DNA of 20,690 nucleotides, from positions 1 to 20,690 of the forward strand of contig CAZYSS010000035.1 in NCBI GenBank assembly GCA_964649845.1, in the 5' to 3' direction. Position numbers and translations under genes: made by a program. Shown one piece after another: positions 1 to 7,053 of the stretch (position 1 is its first letter; each line of letters begins with the position of its first letter). The notes under the pieces are model-generated. The model made no database searches. It was not told the DNA's origin and was given only the letters and a program-made list of their open reading frames with translations. Origin of the DNA: RGIG3102 sp964649845. GTDB taxonomy: Bacteria > Bacillota > Clostridia > Oscillospirales > Ruminococcaceae.

Positions 1-87
1 TTTAGCCATTTTAGGGTTCCATCTTCTTGTCTGGTGGCCGAAGTGTACGCCGGCTTCAAGCAATTGTTTCATTGATACTGATGACAT
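1..87 (-). CDS. rpsB: 30S ribosomal protein S2, N-terminal 29 codons (runs off the window)
   Basis: Small-subunit ribosomal protein S2. Reading leftwards from the ATG at 87, the peptide starts MSSVSMKQLLEAGVHFGHQT and continues RRWNPKMAK. The LLEAGVHFGHQTRRWNPKM signature is diagnostic of bacterial S2. The start is fixed by a GGAGGT Shine-Dalgarno at 97-102, ten bases upstream. Only the first 29 residues are present; the rest lies beyond position 1. It is the first gene of its transcript, driven by the promoter at 199-227 through a folded leader. In Firmicutes rpsB is commonly followed by tsf, which would lie outside the window. Confidence 0.95.
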   Translation of the reverse strand, partial: MSSVSMKQLLEAGVHFGHQTRRWNPKMAK

Positions 88-118
88 AATATTTTACCTC
101 CGTTTGGTTGTGTCCTCC

Positions 119-178
119 GCTGTATTTTGCGAATTTTTATGGGATATAATTAATTACACCACCCATAAGGAATACAGC
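119..178 (-). ncRNA. Structured 5' leader of rpsB, candidate r-protein autoregulatory element
   Basis: In the mRNA (minus strand) GCTGTATT (171-178) pairs with AATACAGC (119-126). Inside that, TTATGGG (162-168) pairs with CCCATAA (137-143). The two helices, 8 and 7 perfect base pairs, are separated by an asymmetric internal loop of 2 nt (CC) opposite 10 nt (127-136). The 18-nt apical loop contains the palindrome TAATTAATTA. The element lies between the promoter and the ribosome binding site, where leaders that bind their own ribosomal protein product usually sit. The pairing is seen directly; regulation by S2 is inference. Confidence 0.55.
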
Positions 179-198
179 GTGCGTATTTGCGCTTTGAT

Positions 199-227
199 AT
201 TTTATCATACAAAATGCACAATGTCAA
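199..227 (-). promoter_or_regulatory. Sigma-A promoter of rpsB
   Basis: On the minus strand a perfect -35 TTGACA (222-227) is followed after 17 bases by the -10 TAAAAT (199-204), preceded by an extended TGA. Transcription should start near 191-192, giving a leader of about 105 nt before the rpsB ATG. The near-consensus match fits the high demand for ribosomal protein mRNA. Confidence 0.8.
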
Positions 228-267
228 CAGTATATATTCTCTTTTTTGCCCATATTTAAAGGAATTT

Positions 268-549
268 TCAATCATAGTCCACTTTTACACTACCCTGCTT
301 TTCACTGGTGCTGATTTGATGTGAATTTATCAGTATCACGTCTTTTCCCACGGTGATTACATCGGTCCAGGGTATCCTGATATCCTTGCCTCTGCCCAGA
401 AGCCCGAACAGTTTCGGTCTGCCGAAAACCACCAGGTTTTCCACCTTTGCAGTCTTTTCGCTGAACTCTATATCATCAGCCCTGCCAATATTCTGACCTG
501 TTGATATGCTTATAATATCCTTTTCACATAAAACAGAAAGGGACACCAT
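268..549 (-). CDS. ylmC: YlmC/YmxH family PRC-barrel sporulation protein
   Basis: A 93-residue soluble protein. It has the YlmC/YmxH layout: a PRC-barrel-like beta domain with an N-terminal segment resembling S-L-x-K-D-I-I-(D)-I-x-x-G-x-x-(I/L)-G, and a middle segment NLVVFGRPKLFGLLGRGKDI then IPWTDVITVGKDVILI. The start is placed at 549, not at the in-frame ATG at 570, because GGAGGTGATTTT sits directly before the ATG at 549. It lies 54 bases downstream of sigG. Bacillus subtilis also has ylmC near spoIIGA-sigE-sigG, which supports the assignment. Biochemical function is not established for the family; PRC barrels often mediate protein or RNA contacts. Confidence 0.85.
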   Translation of the reverse strand: MVSLSVLCEKDIISISTGQNIGRADDIEFSEKTAKVENLVVFGRPKLFGLLGRGKDIRIPWTDVITVGKDVILINSHQISTSEKQGSVKVDYD

Positions 550-603
550 AAAATCACCTCCATATTTCAATATATGAAAATGATTAAAATGGTGTTCCTA
601 TGG

Positions 604-1389
604 TCAGATTTCCAGTTGTTTTTTCACAAGCGAAAGCACATTTTTTTCAATTCTTGAGACCTGTGCCTGACTTATACCTACTATGGCGGCAACCTGGGTC
701 TGGGTTTTGCCCTGCAGATATCTTAAATTCATAATGCGCTTTTCCCTGCTTTTCAGGCCGTGAAGTACATCTTTTATTATAGTTTTTGAAATAAATGCAT
801 CTTCAAAATTATCGGTGGTAATCTGGTCCATCAGCAATGTATTCTCACTCTGTTCATTGAAGGCAGGTTCATACAGGGATATTGTAGGAGAAATAGCTTC
901 AAGTGCGTTGCTTATCCTGTATGTTGTTGTACCGAAGTGCTGTGCTATATCCTCCACTGTAGGTTCGCTTCCGTTCCGGTGAATATAGTTTTCCTTGTAG
1001 CTTATAGCCTTGTATGCAATATCCTTTGTACTGCGGCTGACCTTTACACTGCTGTTATCGCGCATATACCTTTTGATTTCTCCCAATATCATCACTACAC
1101 CATATGTGGAAAACTGTATGTTGAGAGTAGGATCAAAATTATTCAGTGCTTTGATAAGACCTATACAGCCAACCTGAAATAGGTCATCCGGGTCTGCGTT
1201 TTTATTATTGACTTTCTGGATAATGCTGAGTATAAGCTTCAGGTTTGCCATTATCAGCTTATCCTTTGCCTTTTTATCTCCGTTTTTCATTTTTATAATA
1301 AGCGCTTCACGCTCTTTTTCTGTCAGAGTGGGTAATGTGGCTGTATTTACGCCAGTAATTTCCACTTTTTTATAATACAGAAATATCAC
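604..1389 (-). CDS. sigG: RNA polymerase sporulation sigma factor SigG (late forespore)
   Basis: Sigma-70 family factor for late forespore transcription. The N-terminal segment KVEITGVNTATLPTLT is typical of SigG and differs from SigF. Region 2 includes DDLFQVGCIGLIKALNNFDP, FSTYGVVMILGEIKRYMRDN and VSRSTKDIAYKA. Region 3 follows with EPTVEDIAQHFG. Region 4 has LKSREKRIMNLRYLQGKTQTQVAAIVGISQAQVSRIEK. Length (up to 261 aa) matches the family. The start is uncertain: the annotated codon is GTG at 1389, but the SD-like GGGAAGTGAT overlaps it, so CTG at 1380 or GTG at 1365 (immediately before E-I-T-G) are possible. The SD lies in a stable hairpin (1381-1435), indicating translational restraint. 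It follows sigE with a 64-base gap; no clear sigma-F promoter was found in that gap. Confidence 0.93.
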   Translation of the reverse strand: MIFLYYKKVEITGVNTATLPTLTEKEREALIIKMKNGDKKAKDKLIMANLKLILSIIQKVNNKNADPDDLFQVGCIGLIKALNNFDPTLNIQFSTYGVVMILGEIKRYMRDNSSVKVSRSTKDIAYKAISYKENYIHRNGSEPTVEDIAQHFGTTTYRISNALEAISPTISLYEPAFNEQSENTLLMDQITTDNFEDAFISKTIIKDVLHGLKSREKRIMNLRYLQGKTQTQVAAIVGISQAQVSRIEKNVLSLVKKQLEI

Positions 1390-1435
1390 TTCCCTACTAT
1401 AATTTTTAATAATTATCTGTAGAAAAGTGATATTT
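1381..1435 (-). promoter_or_regulatory. RBS-sequestering hairpin between sigE and sigG
   Basis: In the sigG mRNA, AAATATCACTTTTCTAC (1419-1435) pairs along all 17 positions with GTAGGGAAGTGATATTT (1381-1397). Two of the pairs are G-U wobbles, so the helix is complete only in RNA of the sense strand. The 21-nt loop can add ATAATT/AATTAT as a further 6 bp. The 3' arm contains the SD-like GGGAAGTGAT and the GTG at 1389, so the folded RNA would hide the translation start. In B. subtilis the sigG leader also folds over its RBS and damps translation. Confidence 0.75.
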
Positions 1436-1453
1436 TATGTATGTCAATTGTTC

Positions 1454-2151
1454 CTAACCAATTTTTTCTATCTCTCGTTTAAGCTTTTTCAATATTCTTT
1501 TTTCCAGTCTGGATATATAGGACTGGGAAATCCCTATTATATCCGCTACCTCTTTCTGTGTTTTTTCTTCATTTCCATTCAGTCCGAAGCGCATTACCAT
1601 AATGTCTTTTTCTCGTTGTGAAAGACATTCCAGAGACTGCCATATTATCTTCCTGTCGCTTTCAGTTTCCATATCTTTGCTTATTTCATTTTCATCGGTA
1701 TAAAGCACATCTATGAGATTAAGCTCATTTCCATCCGAATCTGTGGACAATGCTTCATCCATACTGATATCAATATTCCTGTTGGACCGTTTGCGCAGGT
1801 ACATTAGTATTTCATTTTCCACACAGCGGGAAGCATATGTGGCAAATTTGATGTTTCTGGACGNNNNNNNNNNTTTACCGCTTTTATAAGCCCCATTGTA
1901 CCGATGGATGTCAGGTCATCAACAGGAATACCCGTATTTTCAAACTTTTTGGCTATATAAACCACCAGACGCAGATTATGTACAATCAGCAGATTGGCAG
2001 CCTCCGGGTCATTGTTTTCCAGGCCGGAAAAAACTGCTTCCTCCTGCCGGGGAGTAAGTGGCGGCGGCAAAGTCTGAGGCCCATTGATATAATATACCTT
2101 GCATAATCCGACAAAAAAATCTGTCAATAAAGATGAAATACGTTTTTTCAT
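1454..2151 (-). CDS. sigE: RNA polymerase sporulation sigma factor SigE precursor, interrupted by a 10-N assembly gap
   Basis: Early mother-cell sigma factor, made as an inactive precursor and cleaved by SpoIIGA. The N-terminal part reads through a short pro-sequence of about 19 residues to YYINGPQTLPPPL, then NLRLVVYIAKKFENTG and DDLTSIGTMGLIKAV. Ten Ns at 1864-1873 interrupt region 2. After the gap, NIKFATYASRCVENEILMYL and region 4 (KTQKEVADIIGISQSYISRLEKR) continue in another frame. By comparison with B. subtilis SigE (recalled), eight residues should separate KAV from IKFATYA; that needs 11 bases at the gap, not 10, giving 699 nt and 232 aa. The frame change is therefore a gap-length artefact. 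The start ATG at 2151 has AGGAAG inside the end of spoIIGA, two bases after its stop. The pro-sequence is shorter than the 27 residues of B. subtilis. Confidence 0.93.
1864..1873. other. Assembly gap (10 Ns) inside sigE
   Basis: Ten undetermined bases lie in the codons expected to read approximately N-T-F-N-P after KAV. Flanking bases give codon fragments AA.. and ..CG, compatible with Asn at the start and Pro at the end. The correct number of missing bases is likely 11. Confidence 0.95.
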
Positions 2152-2153
2152 AA

Positions 2154-3008
2154 TCAGCTTCCTGTTCTTTTCATTATTTGTTTGCCAAATATTATCTGAT
2201 ATTCATCCGATAAATTCTGGCGGCATACTGCAATCGCAGTATTTTTTATTTCTGTTCTTTTTCCATTCTTTTCTATATAAACTTTCTCCGCTTTTATTGC
2301 CGGCAGCATTCCTTTACCGGATATATCCCCATAAAACAGTGGAAATATATCACAGCTCTGATATTCCCCTTTTGTAAAAAAGCTGTATATTTCTTTTAAC
2401 ATATGCGGTGATGCCATATCTTTTATAGTGTCAAAACTGCACATTATAACAGCCCTGTCATTTATAATATCTTTAATTCCAAACCCTGTATCATAAAAAC
2501 CTGTCAGATTATACTCCTGTCCATTCATTTCAATAACAAAATCATATAACTGTTCTTTTGGTGCGCTGAAAAGCAATTCACCTGTCGAAATAATAATGTA
2601 CAGCGCAAAAATACATAATACCAGCATAACAGGATTTATATTGAAATAATACATATAGTTATTGAAATACACGAATGTTGATTTATCCGCCATCAACATT
2701 ACAAAACCTGAAAAAATAACATTTACCGCTATAAGGGAAAATAGATTTTTCAGAAAAAATCTCCTGTTGCCATAGCCGAAAGAAATGCTGCCGCACAGAA
2801 GCACGGAAATGATTTTCAGCAAAACTGAACTTAAATCCGACAATTCAAAGAATATTGCCAGCGAAAAAAACGCTCCTGTTACTGAAGATATAATCTTTCT
2901 TTTAAAATCTGCAACTGAACCTGATACAATACAGGCAAGTCTTATAAGAATATAATTTATAATTATATTCACCACAATTAGAATATCTATGTAAACTGTC
3001 AGTTTCAA
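2154..3008 (-). CDS. spoIIGA: Sigma-E processing peptidase SpoIIGA
   Basis: Membrane-embedded aspartic protease that activates pro-SigE at the sporulation septum. The N-terminal half (about residues 1-145) has five or six hydrophobic helices, beginning with the typical MKLTVYIDILIVVNIIINYI. The cytoplasmic half carries the retropepsin-like active-site segment FYDTG, with the catalytic Asp at residue 173. B. subtilis-type proteins usually have DTGN or DSGN followed by DP; here it reads D-T-G-F-G-I-K-D, a divergence in the flap-side residues. Length of 284 aa is slightly short against about 309 in B. subtilis. The start is TTG at 3008, preceded by AGGTG five bases upstream. sigE begins two bases after its stop, so protease and substrate are co-translated. 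Confidence 0.93.
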   Translation of the reverse strand: MKLTVYIDILIVVNIIINYILIRLACIVSGSVADFKRKIISSVTGAFFSLAIFFELSDLSSVLLKIISVLLCGSISFGYGNRRFFLKNLFSLIAVNVIFSGFVMLMADKSTFVYFNNYMYYFNINPVMLVLCIFALYIIISTGELLFSAPKEQLYDFVIEMNGQEYNLTGFYDTGFGIKDIINDRAVIMCSFDTIKDMASPHMLKEIYSFFTKGEYQSCDIFPLFYGDISGKGMLPAIKAEKVYIEKNGKRTEIKNTAIAVCRQNLSDEYQIIFGKQIMKRTGS

Positions 3009-3071
3009 AATATCACCTGATACTATTTTATTCCCTGGAGTAAATAATAAATGTCATTTTATGGCAAAAGA

Positions 3072-3099
3072 AAAACGAGGTATGAAAATACCTCGTTTT
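3072..3099 (-). terminator. Rho-independent terminator downstream of the MATE gene
   Basis: A perfect 12-bp stem (3072-3083 with 3088-3099, core ACGAGGTAT) closes a 4-nt loop. On the minus strand it is followed by TTTTTCTTTT, so it terminates leftward transcription 23 bases after the MATE stop codon. It insulates spoIIGA from the MATE transcript. The plus-strand side has only four Ts. Confidence 0.85.
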
Positions 3100-3122
3100 A
3101 ATATCTAAATATAGGAATTAAC

Positions 3123-4493
3123 TTAAGCTTCTTTTTTCTTATCAATACGCCCCTGAACGTAAGCTTTGCCTCTCCAGCCGCCTGTAAGGAAGCGGATTGC
3201 GTTGAGAGTAAATGCAACAGCCCAACCTGTACACATACCGGCCCAGATGGAAATTTCGCCAAGCTGTGCAACGTGAACCATAAAATATGTTATAGGAACA
3301 CGAACAAGCACCAGGCAGAGTGATGCAATCATAGAGAATTTAGTATCGCCAACACCGCGGTGGAATTGGTTGAGAGCCTGGAACATACCAAACAGCCAAA
3401 CCATACGTGCCATAAAGGAAAGCCCCATCGTGGCAAGACCAAGAACTGTTGCGTCGTTAGCAAGACCAAAAGCCTTGATAAGTGCAGGAGCAATAACCGG
3501 AAGGATAAATGCCATAGCGATAGCATAAACCAACTGCATAAACATTGTAGCCTTGATTCCGTCTTTTGCTCTCTGTTCTTCACCTGCACCTATATTCTGG
3601 CCTGCAAACATTGAAAGTGCCATAGCAAGCTGCATCTGTGGCATTGTAGCAAAGTTCTGAATTCTGTTGGAAACACCATAAGCCGCTGTCATATTAGGAC
3701 CAAAGAAGTTGATTTGTGTTTGAACAAACAGCATACCCAGTGAAACAACTGACTGCTGAATGGAAGCAGGAAGACCATAACTGATAATCGGCTTAAGCAA
3801 ATCTTTTTCCAGTTTCCATTCCCCTTTGCCAAGTTTGAAAATAGTAACCTTTTTACCTACATAAATATGACACAGGAACCCTGACAAAGCCTGTGAAATA
3901 AGAGTGGCCCATGCAACACCTGCAACGCCCATACCGAAGTTTGCAACAAAAACAAGGTCAAGAACAATGTTTGTAAGTGCCGCAACAATCAAGAAGTACA
4001 ACGGTGTTTTACTGTCACCAATTGCACGGAGAACAGATGCATAAATATTATAAACAAACTGGAATGGCATCCCCAGGAACATAATCTTGAGATATGTAGC
4101 AGCATCTTCAAGAATTGAGACATCTGTCCCCAGGAGTTCAAGCACAGGCTTGGATATAAATGTACCAATCACTGCCATAGCAAAAGCTACAATAATAACA
4201 AAAATAAAGCCTGTGGAGAAAACACGTTTCATTTTATCATAGTCACGGGCACCGTAAACCTGTGAAATAACAACAGACATACCAGATGTAAAGCCCATCG
4301 CTATGGAAACAAGCAGGAACTGTAAAGCAGTACTCGCTGAAACAGCAGCAATAGCACTAGCACCTTCATAGTTACCTACAATAATTGTGTCAACTGTGCT
4401 GTATAACTGCTGGAAAATATTACCTATAAGCATTGGAATAGCAAACATAAAGATGGTACTCATAGGTTTGCCGGTTGTAAAATCTCTTGCCAA
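3123..4493 (-). CDS. MATE family multidrug efflux transporter
   Basis: A 456-residue polytopic membrane protein of the NorM/DinF/MepA-like MATE superfamily, which exports cationic drugs or metabolites using an Na+ or H+ gradient. It begins ARDFTTGKPM, then IPMLIGNIFQQLYSTVDTII, a hallmark of the first transmembrane helix, followed by VGNYEGASAIAAVSAS. Two homologous six-helix halves are visible; the second starts near SYGLPASIQQSVVSLGM. The start is placed at TTG 4493 because AAAGGA lies nine bases upstream; the in-frame TTG at 4511 precedes that SD and would add six residues. It is monocistronic, with its own promoter at 4599-4627 and a terminator. The substrate cannot be predicted. Confidence 0.9.
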   Translation of the reverse strand: MARDFTTGKPMSTIFMFAIPMLIGNIFQQLYSTVDTIIVGNYEGASAIAAVSASTALQFLLVSIAMGFTSGMSVVISQVYGARDYDKMKRVFSTGFIFVIIVAFAMAVIGTFISKPVLELLGTDVSILEDAATYLKIMFLGMPFQFVYNIYASVLRAIGDSKTPLYFLIVAALTNIVLDLVFVANFGMGVAGVAWATLISQALSGFLCHIYVGKKVTIFKLGKGEWKLEKDLLKPIISYGLPASIQQSVVSLGMLFVQTQINFFGPNMTAAYGVSNRIQNFATMPQMQLAMALSMFAGQNIGAGEEQRAKDGIKATMFMQLVYAIAMAFILPVIAPALIKAFGLANDATVLGLATMGLSFMARMVWLFGMFQALNQFHRGVGDTKFSMIASLCLVLVRVPITYFMVHVAQLGEISIWAGMCTGWAVAFTLNAIRFLTGGWRGKAYVQGRIDKKKEA

Positions 4494-4538
4494 AATAGCA
4501 CATCCTTTCAAATCATAAATTTAAACTGAACACATAAA

Positions 4539-4566
4539 GATACTCATTGCCGCAGCAGTGAGTATC
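4539..4566 (-). promoter_or_regulatory. Hairpin in the 5' leader of the MATE gene
   Basis: GATACTCA (4559-4566 in mRNA sense) pairs with TGAGTATC (4539-4546), with a further short TGC/GCA pairing inside a 12-nt apical region. The hairpin lies in a leader of about 98 nt between the promoter and the start codon. It has no strong U-run, so it is not an obvious terminator. I recognise no known riboswitch fold. Confidence 0.45.
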
Positions 4567-4598
4567 CATGAATTCAATTAGGTTCCTTATTAATAATA

Positions 4599-4627
4599 AT
4601 TATAGAATTATATAAATATAAAGTCAA
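4599..4627 (-). promoter_or_regulatory. Sigma-A promoter of the MATE gene
   Basis: Minus-strand TTGACT (4622-4627), a 17-base spacer, then a perfect TATAAT (4599-4604). This gives the exporter independent vegetative transcription between mutS2 and spoIIGA. Confidence 0.8.
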
Positions 4628-4673
4628 TAGATTGAACACCAAATTTGTATAAATTATTTTTTATCAATATAAC

Positions 4674-7052
4674 CTATTTCAATTCAACAACGGTTACACC
4701 GCTTTCGCCCTCACCATAAGTGCCAAGACGGAAATACTTAACGTGCGGATGTTTGCGCAGATACTGATGTATACCACTGCGCAGTGCGCCTGTACCTTTG
4801 CCGTGAATGATATAAAGAACATTAAGTCTTTTCATCACGCCGTTATCAAGGAAACGGTCAACCTCCAGAATGGCATCTTCCACCGTCATACCAAGCAGAT
4901 TGATTTCTGTATTGGAGTCACGCACATTTTCGCCTTTTACCACTTTGGTCTGTACATTTCTGTACTGTTTCTGTGGCTGTTTTGGTTTGGCTGTATCAGC
5001 ATAAAGGTCACTGATATGAACCTTTGTTTTAATAATACCTGCCACTACATCAACCATACCGTTGGCATTTGCTGGTCCCTGTACCACAGCGGCTTTGTTG
5101 AGAGAGGCTATAATAACCTTGTCCCCTTTTTTCACGCTTTCAAGCTTTGGGTGATCAACAATGGCTTCTTCCTTGTCTTCCACCATAGAAATAAGTTTCT
5201 GTGTCTGGTTGCGGGCGATATCCCTGGCTTTCTGCAGACGCTGCTGTGCAGAAACATTTTCCTGTTTCTGCAATACTTTCAGTTCATCAGCCAGTTTATA
5301 TGCTTCATCCTGTACTTTCTGTGCATTCTGTCTTGCACGCTGTGTTACAAGTTCGGCTTCCTGCTGTGCCTGTCTGATAATTTTTTCACTTTTTTCTTCA
5401 GCCTGACGCATTTTTACAGCGGAATAGTCTTTCAGCTGTTCAATCTCTTCCTGACTGGCTTTAAGCTGCTTTTTCATATCTTCCAGCTGCCCAAATACCT
5501 TGTTCAGGTTTTTCTCGTCATTTGAAAGATGGCTTTTAGCATTTTCAATTATTTCATCACTGATGCCAAGGCGTTTTGAAATATAGAAAGCATTTGATTT
5601 ACCCGGAACACCCACAATAATTTTATATGTAGGGCGCAGGGTTTCTGTATCGAACTCACAGCTGGCATTCTGCACGCCAGGTGCTTCAAGGGCATAAATT
5701 TTCAGTTCGCCATAATGGGTTGTGGCGATTACTTTTGAACCCTGCTTTCTCAGTTGTTCAATAATGCTCAATGCCAGTGCAGCACCTTCCGCAGGGTCTG
5801 TACCTGCACCAAGTTCATCCATAAGCACCAGGCTTCTGCTGTCTGCCTGTTTTAAAATTCTGGCAATATTGGTCATATGGCCGGAGAAAGTGGACAGGCT
5901 TTGCTGGATAGACTGTTCATCACCTATATCAACCAGAATGTTGTCAAAAAGGCAGACAGAGCTACTTTCGTGTGCAGGTATAAGCAGGCCGGACGCAGCC
6001 ATTGCACACAGAAGGCCTGCAGTTTTGAGGGATACAGTTTTACCGCCTGTATTAGGGCCTGTGATAATCATAGTATCATAATCAAAACCCAGTGAAATAT
6101 CTATAGGCACAACCTTACTTTTTTCAATCAGCGGATGGCGTGCTTTTGACAGGTTGAATTTCAGTTCTTCATTTACCTCCGGCATAACGGCATCCATACG
6201 GATAGCCAGTTTTGCCCTGGCAATATATCTGTCAATTTCCAGCAGCTTTTTGTAGCTGTCAATAAAGAAACCGGAGTTGTTGGAAACCATCTGCGATAAT
6301 TTAAACAGAATCTTGTTGATTTCTTCCTGTTCCTGATTGTACAGCTGCATGATTTTTGCATTGAGGTCTGCAATTATTGCAGGCTCAACAAAGAATGTGG
6401 AACCGGATGAGGAAACATCGTGTACAACACCCGGAATATCATTTTTATGCTCTGCTTTTACTGGGATAACAAATTTGTTCTGTCTGATAGTGACAACAGC
6501 TTCCTGCAGATATTTCTGATAACTCTGGCTACGGATGATATTATCCAGCTTGTCACGCACAGAGCTTTCCGCCTGTTTGATTTTTCTTCTTACGTCATAC
6601 AGACCATCGCTGGCGGTATCTGCCACCTGATTATCAGAAATAATTGCATCTGTGATTGCTTTTTCCAGATGTGGGTTTTCTGTAATGGATGAAACCTGCC
6701 AGTCGAGAATGCTGTCGTTTCTTTCGTACCGGAAATACCATTTTTTGATTCTTTCAAAGTTGCGATACATTCTGGCTACTGTAAGCAGCTCTGCACAGGA
6801 CAGCATAGCGCCTTTCTGGCTGTGTACAACAGCTTCATAGGCCCCCCGTGCACTGTCAAGACGAGGGTCTGAATATTTGTAAATATAAGCGGTAAGAACA
6901 TCTGCTTTAAGCAGTTCTTCCCTTACAAACTCTGTATCGGCGCTTGGCATAAGCTCCAGCGCCTGTTTTTTATTGTCAGCGAATATACACAGTTCGCTGA
7001 GCTGGGCCAGAATCTGATTGAATTCTATAGCCTTTAAACTTTTAATTTTCAA
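4674..7052 (-). CDS. mutS2: Endonuclease MutS2 (ribosome rescue/recombination ATPase)
   Basis: A 792-residue MutS2. The family acts on branched DNA and, in Bacillus, on collided ribosomes. The N-terminal core spans about residues 1-300. The ATPase has the Walker A segment GPNTGGKT (332-339) and Walker B LVLMDELGAGTDP (408-420), with a Q-rich TFSGHMTNI segment between them. A long coiled coil (about 515-640, KQLKASQEEIEQLKDY and following) leads to a C-terminal Smr nuclease domain (about 715-792) starting INLLGMTVEDA and containing HGKGTGALR. All expected domains are intact. The start is TTG at 7052, with GAGGAG nine bases upstream inside the recO end and one base between recO stop and this start, indicating translational coupling. 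It is the last gene of the yqfC-recO operon. Confidence 0.95.
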   Translation of the reverse strand: MKIKSLKAIEFNQILAQLSELCIFADNKKQALELMPSADTEFVREELLKADVLTAYIYKYSDPRLDSARGAYEAVVHSQKGAMLSCAELLTVARMYRNFERIKKWYFRYERNDSILDWQVSSITENPHLEKAITDAIISDNQVADTASDGLYDVRRKIKQAESSVRDKLDNIIRSQSYQKYLQEAVVTIRQNKFVIPVKAEHKNDIPGVVHDVSSSGSTFFVEPAIIADLNAKIMQLYNQEQEEINKILFKLSQMVSNNSGFFIDSYKKLLEIDRYIARAKLAIRMDAVMPEVNEELKFNLSKARHPLIEKSKVVPIDISLGFDYDTMIITGPNTGGKTVSLKTAGLLCAMAASGLLIPAHESSSVCLFDNILVDIGDEQSIQQSLSTFSGHMTNIARILKQADSRSLVLMDELGAGTDPAEGAALALSIIEQLRKQGSKVIATTHYGELKIYALEAPGVQNASCEFDTETLRPTYKIIVGVPGKSNAFYISKRLGISDEIIENAKSHLSNDEKNLNKVFGQLEDMKKQLKASQEEIEQLKDYSAVKMRQAEEKSEKIIRQAQQEAELVTQRARQNAQKVQDEAYKLADELKVLQKQENVSAQQRLQKARDIARNQTQKLISMVEDKEEAIVDHPKLESVKKGDKVIIASLNKAAVVQGPANANGMVDVVAGIIKTKVHISDLYADTAKPKQPQKQYRNVQTKVVKGENVRDSNTEINLLGMTVEDAILEVDRFLDNGVMKRLNVLYIIHGKGTGALRSGIHQYLRKHPHVKYFRLGTYGEGESGVTVVELK

Positions 7053-7053
7053 T

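Noticed and set aside
1804..2151. sigE as a frameshifted pseudogene or two separate genes
   Set aside because: Both halves match SigE strongly and the frame change falls exactly at a run of Ns, so it is better explained by a wrong gap length.
4743..5525. Plus-strand open frame (260 codons) opposite mutS2
   Set aside because: Antisense to the conserved MutS2 coiled-coil and Smr domain; composition (Phe, Cys, His rich) is that of a shadow frame.
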